Positions 20,553-28,632 of a stretch of DNA of 64,000 bases are shown here, one piece after another (position 1 is the first letter of the stretch; the number at the start of each line of letters is the position of its first letter). The translations under genes were made by a program, and so were the position numbers. This DNA comes from Haemophilus parainfluenzae (GTDB taxonomy: Bacteria > Pseudomonadota > Gammaproteobacteria > Enterobacterales > Pasteurellaceae): contig NZ_CP063121.1 of NCBI RefSeq assembly GCF_014931415.1, positions 682,001-746,000 on the forward strand, given 5' to 3'. The notes beneath the pieces were generated by a model. That model had not been told where the DNA came from. It was given only the letters and a program-made list of their open reading frames with translations, and ran no database searches.

Positions 20553-21341
20553 GTGACCGCACTTTCTGATATTTATGTTCCCCTGCATCGTATTATTCCT
20601 TTTTCTAATGTAGAAGGGCAGGGGAATCGTACCAGTATTTTCTTACAAGGTTGTAAGTTAAACTGCCTTTATTGCCATAATCCAGAAACTATTCCTCGTT
20701 ATGCAGAAGGCGCTCATCAAGTCAGCCTGCAGTATTTGTATGAGCAAGTAATGGATGCAGTACCTTTCATTCGTGGCGTAACCGTTTCTGGCGGTGAACC
20801 CACCATTCATCATAAAAAGCTCGTTCCATTGTTTCAAAAACTACGTGAGGAAGGGCTAACTTGCTATTTAGATAGCAGTGGTTTCTTTGAATTTGACGCA
20901 ATTCGTCCTTTAATTGATGTCACAGACAAATTTCTCTTTGATTTGAAAGGAGAAGGACTAGGTTTACAGAGTTTGTGCTTTGATAGACAAAATCGCCAAG
21001 GCATCGTCCCTCAAAACATCATCCCTACTCACCAGCATATCAAGCAAGAAAACTTAGATCGCAATTTGAAGAACTTGGCGCAATTATTACCATTAAATAA
21101 AGTGGAAGAAGTGCGGTTAGTTTATGTGGCGAATTTTTTTGATGCAGAAAAGTTGGTGGAAAAGGTCGCTGCCTTATTGAAAGACTATCCGGATGTGTTA
21201 TTCAAAATTATCCGAATGCACACAAAAGGTGCACGAGACGCCGAAGGACTCACCCCTTATGTCCCAACTGTTGAACAGACCCAAGCACTTGAAAACTATG
21301 CGAAATCTTGTGGTCTGACCAAAATTGTGACCATTTTATAA
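20553..21341 (+). CDS. yjjW: YjjW-type glycyl-radical-enzyme activase
   Basis: A 262-residue radical SAM protein. The cluster motif CKLNCLYCHNPET (CxxxCxxC) binds the [4Fe-4S] that cleaves SAM, and the SAM-binding GGEPTIHH motif follows. Sequence and the nupC-deoD neighbourhood match YjjW, which is expected to install a glycyl radical on YjjI. No yjjI gene is adjacent here, which is unusual. The start is uncertain: the only usual initiator is GTG 20553, which is joined directly to a USS (20556-20564) and has no clear ribosome site. It might instead be translated from an ATT or as an extension. Confidence 0.85.
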   Translation: MTALSDIYVPLHRIIPFSNVEGQGNRTSIFLQGCKLNCLYCHNPETIPRYAEGAHQVSLQYLYEQVMDAVPFIRGVTVSGGEPTIHHKKLVPLFQKLREEGLTCYLDSSGFFEFDAIRPLIDVTDKFLFDLKGEGLGLQSLCFDRQNRQGIVPQNIIPTHQHIKQENLDRNLKNLAQLLPLNKVEEVRLVYVANFFDAEKLVEKVAALLKDYPDVLFKIIRMHTKGARDAEGLTPYVPTVEQTQALENYAKSCGLTKIVTIL

Positions 21342-21447
21342 GCAAACATGACAAAAAGGAGTAAAAATATTCCGACTTTTTACCGAAAAACAAGTAGAAT
21401 AGGACAATTTTATTCACTTACTTATCTAACCAACCTAGGGGAAAAAA

Positions 21448-22695
21448 ATGGGTATTTTAGGTAGCGTTTTAGGCATTGTCGTATTACTGATCATTGCCGT
21501 ATTATTTTCAAATAATCGTAAGGCGATTAATTTACGTACTGTATTAGGGGCTTTGGCGATCCAAATCGGATTTGCGGCCCTTATTTTGTATGTGCCGTTT
21601 GGCCGCGATGCATTACAAGCGACAGCAAATGGTGTATCAAATGTTATCGCTTATGGTAATGAAGGGATTAACTTCGTCTTTGGTGGCTTAGCAGATCCTT
21701 CAAATGCCGGCTTTATCTTTGCGGTGAAAGTGTTACCAATCATCGTCTTTTTCTCTGGTTTAATTTCTGTGCTTTACTATTTAGGCATCATGCAAGTGGT
21801 CATCAAAGTGATTGGTGGTGCATTGCAAGCTGCGTTAGGTACATCTAAAGCAGAATCAATGTCTGCAGCCGCGAATATCTTCGTTGGTCAAACTGAAGCA
21901 CCTTTAGTGGTTCGCCCTTACATTAAAAATATGACCCAATCTGAATTGTTCGCTATTATGGCGGGTGGTACAGCTTCTATCGCGGGTTCAGTAATGGCAG
22001 GTTATGCAGGAATGGGCGTACCATTGACTTACTTAATCGCAGCATCTTTCATGGCTGCACCAGCAGGTTTATTATTTGCGAAAATTTTATTCCCACAAAC
22101 TGAACAATTTAACGATAAACAACCTGAAACGGATGATAGCGAAAAACCAACCAACGTGCTTGAAGCCATGGCAGGTGGTGCGAGTGCAGGTATGCAATTA
22201 GCGTTAAACGTAGGTGCGATGTTAATCGCATTCGTGGGTTTAATCGCTTTAATTAACGGTATCTTAGGTGGCGTAGGCGGCTGGTTCGGTTACGGTGATT
22301 TAACATTACAATCAATCTTTGGTTGGATCTTCAAACCATTAGCTTACTTAATCGGTGTATCTTGGGATGAATCTGCCATCGCCGGTCAAATGATTGGTAT
22401 GAAATTAGCTGTTAACGAATTCGTGGGTTACTTAGAGTTCGCGAAATACTTACAACCAGATACAGCAGTTGTATTAAGTGAAAAAACTAAAGCCATCATT
22501 ACTTTCGCATTATGTGGTTTTGCTAACTTCAGCTCTATCGCAATCTTAATCGGCGGTATCGGTGGTATGGCACCAAATCGTCGTGGTGATGTGGCTCGCT
22601 TAGGTTTAAAAGCAGTTGTAGCGGGTACATTAGCTAACTTAATGAGTGCGACTATCGCAGGTTTATTCATCGAGTTAAGCGGCGTAGCAATGTAA
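21448..22695 (+). CDS. nupC: Concentrative nucleoside transporter
   Basis: A 415-residue CNT-family proton- or sodium-coupled nucleoside importer of the inner membrane. It has about ten hydrophobic segments with the family motifs [17 protein letters not shown] and [21 protein letters not shown], which form the nucleoside site. AGGGG precedes ATG 21448. It lies upstream of deoD, so imported purine nucleosides meet their phosphorylase; the intervening 128 bases contain a long hairpin and a PurR-like box. Confidence 0.95.
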   Translation: MGILGSVLGIVVLLIIAVLFSNNRKAINLRTVLGALAIQIGFAALILYVPFGRDALQATANGVSNVIAYGNEGINFVFGGLADPSNAGFIFAVKVLPIIVFFSGLISVLYYLGIMQVVIKVIGGALQAALGTSKAESMSAAANIFVGQTEAPLVVRPYIKNMTQSELFAIMAGGTASIAGSVMAGYAGMGVPLTYLIAASFMAAPAGLLFAKILFPQTEQFNDKQPETDDSEKPTNVLEAMAGGASAGMQLALNVGAMLIAFVGLIALINGILGGVGGWFGYGDLTLQSIFGWIFKPLAYLIGVSWDESAIAGQMIGMKLAVNEFVGYLEFAKYLQPDTAVVLSEKTKAIITFALCGFANFSSIAILIGGIGGMAPNRRGDVARLGLKAVVAGTLANLMSATIAGLFIELSGVAM

Positions 22696-22731
22696 TTAAA
22701 ATGTGGTGAATTTTGACCGCACTTTATCTCT

Positions 22732-22758
22732 CAACACCACGAATCATTCGTGGTGTTG
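22732..22758. repeat. Perfect 13-bp inverted repeat between nupC and deoD
   Basis: CAACACCACGAAT, a single C, then ATTCGTGGTGTTG. The hairpin is strong but has no T tract, so it may be an RNA-stability or processing element rather than a simple terminator. An imperfect USS pair precedes it at about 22700-22724. Confidence 0.7.
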
Positions 22759-22771
22759 TACTTTAAAGCAA

Positions 22772-22787
22772 GCGAAAACGTTTGCTT
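22772..22787. promoter_or_regulatory. PurR-like box upstream of deoD
   Basis: GCGAAAACGTTTGCTT matches the E. coli PurR consensus ACGCAAACGTTTGCGT at 13 of 16 positions, including the whole core AAACGTTTGC. It lies 37 bases before the deoD start. Confidence 0.6.
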
Positions 22788-22823
22788 AAATGACTTTTTA
22801 TTTATCAACAAGAGGAAAAAATA

Positions 22824-23540
22824 ATGACTCCACATATTAACGCTCCTGAAGGCGCATTTGCAGATGTTGTATTAATGCCAGGCGATCCGCTTCGTGCAAA
22901 ATATATTGCTGAAACATTCTTAGAAAATGCGAAAGAAGTGACTAACGTTCGCAATATGTTGGGTTATACCGGTACTTATAAAGGTCGTCGTATCTCTGTT
23001 ATGGGTCACGGTATGGGTATCCCATCTTGCTCAATTTATGCGAAAGAATTAATTACTGAATACGGCGTGAAAAAAATCATCCGTGTTGGTTCTTGTGGTG
23101 CCGTACGTATGGACGTTAAAGTACGTGATGTTATTATCGGCCTTGGTGCATGTACTGATTCAAAAGTAAACCGTATCCGTTTCAAAGATAACGATTTTGC
23201 TGCAATTGCTGATTTTGATATGGCACAAGCAGCGGTTCAAGCAGCGAAAGAAAAAGGTAAGCAAGTTCGCGTAGGAAATCTTTTCTCTGCAGACCTATTC
23301 TACACGCCAGATTTCGAAATGTTTGATGTGATGGAAAAATACGGCATCTTAGGCGTAGAAATGGAAGCAGCTGGTATCTATGGCGTAGCAGCAGAATATG
23401 GTGCAAAAGCACTTTGTATCTGTACCGTTTCAGACCATATTCGTACACACGAACAAACTACTGCAGAAGAACGTCAATTAACCTTCAATGATATGATTGA
23501 AATTGCGTTAGAGTCTGTATTAATTGGTGATAAAGCATAA
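22824..23540 (+). CDS. deoD: Purine nucleoside phosphorylase, DeoD type
   Basis: A 238-residue hexameric-type phosphorylase that splits purine nucleosides to base and ribose-1-phosphate. Family motifs are [21 protein letters not shown] (phosphate site) and [13 protein letters not shown] (ribose and base site), with catalytic Asp in TVSDHI. AGAGGA lies before ATG 22824. It follows nupC. A PurR-like box in its leader suggests repression by purines. Confidence 0.97.
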   Translation: MTPHINAPEGAFADVVLMPGDPLRAKYIAETFLENAKEVTNVRNMLGYTGTYKGRRISVMGHGMGIPSCSIYAKELITEYGVKKIIRVGSCGAVRMDVKVRDVIIGLGACTDSKVNRIRFKDNDFAAIADFDMAQAAVQAAKEKGKQVRVGNLFSADLFYTPDFEMFDVMEKYGILGVEMEAAGIYGVAAEYGAKALCICTVSDHIRTHEQTTAEERQLTFNDMIEIALESVLIGDKA

Positions 23541-23560
23541 TTATCCGATTGATAGAATAA

Positions 23561-23591
23561 AAAAGAGCGGTTAAATTGACCGCTCTTTTGT
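23561..23591. terminator. Bidirectional terminator between deoD and greB
   Basis: AAAAGAGCGGT (23561-23571) and ACCGCTCTTTT (23579-23589) pair around 7 bases. The arms are the AAGAGCGGT variant of the USS. Confidence 0.88.
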
Positions 23592-23603
23592 TTTTCTACT
23601 TCG

Positions 23604-24080
23604 CTATTTTTCATACCAAATTCGGTTCACATAGAGCACGACTTTGCCAGAGGGTGTTTCCACATGGATTTCATCATCAATGCTTTTCCCGATTAAAGCG
23701 CGTGCAACAGGAGAATCAATGGAAATCCAGTTTTTAGCGGGATCGAATTCATCGCAGCCAACAAGGCGATATTGCTTCACTTCACCTTCTTCATCTTCTA
23801 GCTCAACCCAGGCACCGAAAAACACTTTGCCTTCTTGTTTCGGGTGGTAATCCACGATTTGTAACACTTCTAAGCGTTTGGAAAGGAAACGCACACGGCG
23901 ATCAATTTCACGTAAACGGCGTTTACCGTAAATATATTCTGCGTTTTCACTGCGGTCACCAAGCGCGGCGGCATCTGAAACCGCTTGGGTAACTTTTGGT
24001 CGTTCTTCTTTCCACAAAAATTTAAGTTCTTGGTCAAGGGCAAGCCAGCCTTGACGAGTAATGTAATTTGATTTTGCCAT
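23604..24080 (-). CDS. greB: Transcription elongation factor GreB
   Basis: A 158-residue GreA/GreB factor that stimulates transcript cleavage in backtracked RNA polymerase. The N-terminal coiled coil carries the acidic tip DRSENAEYIYGKRRLREID, with the Asp-Glu pair needed for cleavage; the tyrosine and basic residues are of GreB type. The C-terminal FKBP-like domain spans about 80-158. ATG 24080 opens the MAKSNYITRQGW start. It is divergent from tex, the usual greB-tex pairing. Confidence 0.95.
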   Translation of the reverse strand: MAKSNYITRQGWLALDQELKFLWKEERPKVTQAVSDAAALGDRSENAEYIYGKRRLREIDRRVRFLSKRLEVLQIVDYHPKQEGKVFFGAWVELEDEEGEVKQYRLVGCDEFDPAKNWISIDSPVARALIGKSIDDEIHVETPSGKVVLYVNRIWYEK

Positions 24081-24185
24081 GATAAAAATAAAAGAATTTT
24101 TTTGAATTATATTTGAGCCTGTTGTCTAAAACCAGTATTCTATTCTCGTTTTTATCGAATCCTTTAATAACAAAGAAGTATGACA

Positions 24186-26498
24186 ATGTTAAATCAACAA
24201 ATTAGCCAAATTATTGCGGCAGAATTAACCGTTCAACCCCAACAAATCCTCGCCGCCATTCAATTATTAGATGATGGCAACACCATTCCATTTATTGCCC
24301 GTTATCGTAAAGAGGCGACAGGTGGCTTAGATGACACCCAACTTCGTCATTTTGAAACTCGTTTAATTTATTTACGTGAATTAGAAGATCGTCGTCAAAC
24401 CATTTTGAAATCTATTGAAGAGCAAGGGAAATTGACCGATGAATTGCGTGATAAAATCCATGCGACACAAAGTAAAACCGAATTAGAAGATTTGTATTTG
24501 CCATATAAACCAAAACGTCGCACGAAAGGGCAAATTGCGATTGAAGCCGGTCTTGAACCATTGGCTGATTTACTGTGGAACGAGCCGAAGAATGATCCTG
24601 AAACGGCTGCAGCTGAATTTGTAAATGCCGATAAAGGCGTAACAGACACTAAAGTCGCACTTGATGGCGCGCGCTATATTTTAATGGAGCGTTTTGCTGA
24701 AGATGCGGGCTTATTAGCGAAAGTCCGTGATTATTTAGCGAAAAATGCCGTTATCGTATCCAAAGTGATCGAAGGCAAGGAAACGGAAGGCGCAAAATTC
24801 CAAGATTATTTCGACCACCAAGAATTATTGAAAAATGTGCCTTCTCACCGTGCATTAGCCATGTTCCGTGGGCGTAATGAGGGCATTTTACAATTAAGCT
24901 TAAATGCGGATCCTGATGCAGAAGAGGGAAGTCGCCAAAGTTATTGTGAAGAAATTATTCGTGATTATTTAGATGTCCGTTTCACGGGGCAGCCTGCAGA
25001 TAAATGGCGTGAGCAAGTGATTGCGTGGACATGGAAAATTAAAGTTTCGTTACATTTAGAAACGGAATTAATGGCAAGTTTACGTGAAAAAGCGGAAGAA
25101 GAGGCCATTGATGTTTTTGCTAGAAATCTGACCGCACTTTTAATGGCCGCACCAGCTGGCGCGAAAAGCACTATGGGCTTGGACCCAGGCTTACGTACAG
25201 GTGTTAAAGTAGCTGTGGTGGATAACACAGGTAAATTATTAGATACCACCACCATTTATCCACACACGGGGCGTGAAGCCGAAGCGCAAGTGGTGATTTT
25301 CAGCTTGATCCGCAAACATAACGTAGAATTAATTGCCATTGGTAACGGTACAGCTTCTCGTGAAACTGAACGTTTTGCGAAAGAAGTGATTAAAGAAATC
25401 AAAGAAAATAAACCGCAAACCGTTGTAGTGAGCGAAGCGGGGGCGTCCGTTTATTCTGCTTCTGAATTTGCCGCAAATGAATTCCCGAATTTAGATGTAT
25501 CTTTACGTGGAGCGGTGTCTATTGCTCGTCGTTTACAAGATCCATTGGCGGAGCTAGTGAAAATCGAACCGAAAGCCATTGGTGTAGGGCAATATCAACA
25601 TGATGTAAACCAAACCCAGCTAGCGCGTAAACTTGATGCTGTGGTGGAAGACTGTGTAAACGCAGTAGGTGTGGATTTGAATACGGCATCAGCACCGTTA
25701 CTTGCTCGCGTGGCGGGAATGACGAAAACCTTAGCGCAAAACATTGTGGAATATCGTGATGAAAATGGTCGTTTTGAAAGCCGTAGCGAATTGAAAAAAG
25801 TGCCGCGTTTAGGACCAAAAGCCTTTGAGCAGTGTGCAGGCTTTATGCGTATTGCAGGCGGGAAAAATCCACTTGATGCTTCGGGTGTTCACCCAGAAGC
25901 TTATCCTGTGGTCGAAAAAATCTTGCAAGCGACAGCACAATCTATCCAAGATTTAATGGGCAATGCGGGTGTGGTTCGTCAGCTTGATGCAAAACAATTT
26001 ATTGATGAGCAATTTGGTTTACCAACTGTTCAAGATATTTTCAAAGAACTAGAAAAACCGGGGCGCGATCCGCGTGGTGAATTTAAAACTGCTGTATTTG
26101 CAGAAGGCGTGGAAGAAATCACTGATTTAAAACCAGGTATGATTTTAGAAGGTACTGTCACCAATGTGACTAACTTCGGTGCATTTGTGGATATTGGTGT
26201 TCACCAAGACGGTTTAGTACATATTTCATCATTAAGCGATAAATTCGTAGAAGATCCACATCAAGTGGTGAAAACGGGCGATATCGTGAAAGTGAAAGTC
26301 TTAGAAGTGGATGTGCCGCGTAAACGTATTGCGTTGACGATGCGATTAGATGAAAGTGCGGTCAAAAATGACGGTAAATCTGACCGCACTTTAAGTGCAA
26401 AACCAAGAAGTAATGCACCTCGCCAAGATCGTAATCCTAGAGGAAATAGTGCAATGGGTAATGCCTTTGCCGATGCGTTGAAAAATTGGAAAAAATAA
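24186..26498 (+). CDS. tex: Tex-family RNA-binding transcription accessory protein
   Basis: A 770-residue protein with the Tex order: N-terminal helical region, a YqgF-like domain around [16 protein letters not shown], a helix-hairpin-helix region ([20 protein letters not shown], then [16 protein letters not shown]), and a C-terminal S1 domain ([31 protein letters not shown]). The second of two close ATGs (24186) is preferred because AAGAAG is 7 bases before it. Near the 3' end an inverted USS pair (26353-26392) is translated as part of the linker after S1. Confidence 0.95.
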   Translation: MLNQQISQIIAAELTVQPQQILAAIQLLDDGNTIPFIARYRKEATGGLDDTQLRHFETRLIYLRELEDRRQTILKSIEEQGKLTDELRDKIHATQSKTELEDLYLPYKPKRRTKGQIAIEAGLEPLADLLWNEPKNDPETAAAEFVNADKGVTDTKVALDGARYILMERFAEDAGLLAKVRDYLAKNAVIVSKVIEGKETEGAKFQDYFDHQELLKNVPSHRALAMFRGRNEGILQLSLNADPDAEEGSRQSYCEEIIRDYLDVRFTGQPADKWREQVIAWTWKIKVSLHLETELMASLREKAEEEAIDVFARNLTALLMAAPAGAKSTMGLDPGLRTGVKVAVVDNTGKLLDTTTIYPHTGREAEAQVVIFSLIRKHNVELIAIGNGTASRETERFAKEVIKEIKENKPQTVVVSEAGASVYSASEFAANEFPNLDVSLRGAVSIARRLQDPLAELVKIEPKAIGVGQYQHDVNQTQLARKLDAVVEDCVNAVGVDLNTASAPLLARVAGMTKTLAQNIVEYRDENGRFESRSELKKVPRLGPKAFEQCAGFMRIAGGKNPLDASGVHPEAYPVVEKILQATAQSIQDLMGNAGVVRQLDAKQFIDEQFGLPTVQDIFKELEKPGRDPRGEFKTAVFAEGVEEITDLKPGMILEGTVTNVTNFGAFVDIGVHQDGLVHISSLSDKFVEDPHQVVKTGDIVKVKVLEVDVPRKRIALTMRLDESAVKNDGKSDRTLSAKPRSNAPRQDRNPRGNSAMGNAFADALKNWKK
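26353..26392. repeat. USS dyad inside tex
   Basis: AAAGTGCGGTCA (26353-26364) and TGACCGCACTTT (26381-26392) are perfect 12-base inverted arms, of the kind normally found in terminators, but here inside the coding sequence of the poorly structured tail of Tex. Confidence 0.9.
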
Positions 26499-26542
26499 TT
26501 TCGTCATTTAGATGAACATTGTGGCCAAATAGGCGTACAATG

Positions 26543-26578
26543 AAGGGGATCTGGTCAATCATCCAATCCCCTTTTTTA
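26543..26578 (+). terminator. Terminator of tex
   Basis: AAGGGGAT (26543-26550) pairs with ATCCCCTT (26566-26573), extended inward by TGG/CCA past a bulged base, followed by TTTTT. Confidence 0.85.
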
Positions 26579-26600
26579 TTTCAACGAAAGGAATATTCTT

Positions 26601-26984
26601 ATGGAAAAAGGTATTCTTGGGCCGCATGAAGGCAAGGAGCTGGAATTAATGTTAAGGGGCGAAAAGCAAGTGGCATTATTCAATCAGGAGCTCGGTATTC
26701 CTGACGCCTTTCTCCCCTATCTTGAGCTAGGAATTATTCATTCAAAAACAGTGCAACGTCATGTAAATGATGTTTGCTTAACCGATTTTATTGTCTATTT
26801 ACCCCAATCTCTTGCACTCGCTGAACAAATGGAAGTACTGCTTCCTGCAAGCACTGTGAACGGTTTTGATCCAAAAGTGGAACGTGAAATCGGCCGAATT
26901 CTTGGCTACCGAGAAAAAGACATCGAGTACTATATTCAGCATTTTCAAGATAATTTAGAGAAGTATCGGCAGCAGTATAGTTAA
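26601..26984 (+). CDS. Small conserved protein downstream of tex, function unknown
   Basis: A 127-residue soluble protein beginning MEKGILGPHEGKELELML, with no signal peptide or membrane segment. I recall a similar unnamed gene after tex in H. influenzae but assign no family with confidence. The central part (ELGIIHSKTVQRHVNDVCLTDFIVYLPQS) and the C-terminal DPKVEREIGRILGYREKDIEYYIQHF look like a compact alpha/beta domain. AAGGAA lies 9 bases before ATG 26601. It has its own USS-dyad terminator. Confidence 0.85.
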   Translation: MEKGILGPHEGKELELMLRGEKQVALFNQELGIPDAFLPYLELGIIHSKTVQRHVNDVCLTDFIVYLPQSLALAEQMEVLLPASTVNGFDPKVEREIGRILGYREKDIEYYIQHFQDNLEKYRQQYS

Positions 26985-26994
26985 TAGATAAAAT

Positions 26995-27037
26995 AAAAGT
27001 GCGGTCAAAAACATAAGAAATTTTGACCGCACTTTTG
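26995..27037 (+). terminator. USS-dyad terminator, left border of the toxin module
   Basis: AAAAGTGCGGTCAAAA (26995-27010) pairs exactly with TTTTGACCGCACTTTT (27021-27036) around a 10-base loop. Confidence 0.9.
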
Positions 27038-27062
27038 TATTTTCAGCGCTGCTTATCTTTAA

Positions 27063-27686
27063 GCTAGTTTTATAATTTTACATCCAATTTTGCATAAGCT
27101 CGTTCTACTTTTTGATAGAAATGGCTTACCATCTTTACAAGTGGTATCGCAACAGGCTACTGGAAAACTAGAAACAGTTTATAACATCGCCGTAGAAGAA
27201 TTTAGCACTTACCATGTAGGGGAATTTGGTGTTTGGGTTCTCAATGCAAATTGTTGTGATTTTGTGAATGTAAAATATGGTGATATTGAGTCTAAATTTA
27301 AGCAAGGCGGTTGGGTTAATCCAAAAAATGATCGAGTGATGTATATCGATCCTTTCGATGGTAAATTTAAAGATTTTCCAGATGGAGCAAGAGCTTCGGT
27401 GGATCATATTTTGCCACAAAGCGCATTTAATAAAATTGATGGTTTTGATAAATTACCAAAACATGTTCAAAATGAATTAATTAATCACCCTATGAATTTA
27501 CATCCTTTACCAAAGGAACTAAATTCATCTAAAGGTGCTAAAATTGAAACAAGAACGGAAAGTTGGCAGAGATATGTTAAGGAAAATAAAGATATATCAC
27601 CAATATATAGAGCGTATTTAGAAAATACTCAAAGAAATATGGTGGCTTTAGTTGAGGAACAGATTAAAAAGAGAGGTCTTAAGTGA
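27063..27686 (+). pseudogene. Orphan toxin fragment: end of a Hint domain fused to an HNH-like nuclease domain
   Basis: The frame is open from 27063 but has no ATG and no ribosome site; the first possible initiator is TTG 27090. Counting from that codon, residues 24-52 (TGKLETVYNIAVEEFSTYHV and GEFGVWVLN) are the C-terminal end of the Hint (intein-like) pretoxin domain of polymorphic toxins. The usual terminal His-Asn is Leu-Asn here. The rest is a toxin tip with SVDHILPQ (Asp105, His106), MNLHPLP (Asn136) and NSSKG (145-149), an HNH-endonuclease-like pattern. All secretion and delivery domains are missing. It is probably a displaced C-terminal cassette of a CdiA/FhaB- or Rhs-type toxin. The stop overlaps the next gene by GTGA. 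Confidence 0.75.
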
Positions 27687-28543
27687 AATTTATGACTAAA
27701 TCTGATTTATATAAAGAGTTTGACGAAGTCTATTTCAACTTATCAGAGCTATGCTTTGATAAAATAAACTTATTTTATCGAAAATTTGATGATTTTGACC
27801 CAATGAAATTTGATGGTTTAAATTTAGTAAATAAAGTTGAACCAGAAAATTATCTTATTGAACGATTTAAAGTTATACAGCCTGAGTCATATTCTCATTT
27901 ATACGATGGAAGATTTTTTTATGCTATTAAAAGAAGTCAGATTCCAGTAATGAATGATATAACTGAATTTGGCGTAATAATTAATGATATTGTTTATTAC
28001 ATAAGTTATGACCCATTTTCATTCTCCAAGGGAGAATATAAGCTACATCATAAAAGCATTCCTTATGAATTGCTTAACTCTTGGTTATTTTTTAGTGATA
28101 AATGGATTGTCTCAGAGGATATAACTTCAAATATATATAAAAGTAATTTACCTTCATTATTATTAATGCCTCTTCATTCAATTATAGAAGGCTTTGAAGA
28201 TAGTCATGGCGTTGCACTTCCTGAATATACAACATTTCTTGAGCAGAAATTTAATCATGCTTTTAGACAAAGTTATGACGATGATAAATTCAATGATGAA
28301 AAATATTTTGAATTAAGATGTTTACTTGATACCCGCTCTAATGATGATTGGAGTAAAACAGGGTATCAATTATTTGTGTCTTCACATAATGATGAACGTA
28401 ATGTTTATGTGATACCTAGAGCAGATGTGATGGGTATTAAAAAGTTGACGAATCCAGCAGAGGCAATAGATCATTATGCTGCTCATTTATTCTCTCGTGC
28501 TGAGGGCGAGTTTGATTTTATGCAATATGCAGAAGATTTTTAA
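27683..28543 (+). CDS. Putative immunity protein for the adjacent toxin fragment
   Basis: A 286-residue soluble, acidic, AT-rich protein that I do not recognise by family. GTG 27683 is chosen because it overlaps the toxin stop (GTGA) and GAGAGG lies 6 bases upstream; ATG 27692 is the alternative. Position directly after an HNH-like toxin tip, translational coupling and lack of signal or membrane segments are the usual features of an immunity gene. It is intact even though the toxin gene lacks its front, so it could protect against siblings that carry the full toxin. The function is inferred from context only. Confidence 0.65.
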   Translation: MKFMTKSDLYKEFDEVYFNLSELCFDKINLFYRKFDDFDPMKFDGLNLVNKVEPENYLIERFKVIQPESYSHLYDGRFFYAIKRSQIPVMNDITEFGVIINDIVYYISYDPFSFSKGEYKLHHKSIPYELLNSWLFFSDKWIVSEDITSNIYKSNLPSLLLMPLHSIIEGFEDSHGVALPEYTTFLEQKFNHAFRQSYDDDKFNDEKYFELRCLLDTRSNDDWSKTGYQLFVSSHNDERNVYVIPRADVMGIKKLTNPAEAIDHYAAHLFSRAEGEFDFMQYAEDF

Positions 28544-28558
28544 TTAATACAATAAATT

Positions 28559-28614
28559 AAAGTGCGGTCTTTTTTAAAAGAGTTTTTAAACCTCTCAAAA
28601 AGTGACCGCACTTT
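28559..28614. terminator. USS dyad, right border of the toxin module and terminator of glpK
   Basis: AAAGTGCGGTC (28559-28569) and GACCGCACTTT (28604-28614) are inverted around an unusually long 34-base loop. Confidence 0.75.
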
Positions 28615-28632
28615 ATTATTGGCTAGGAAGGA

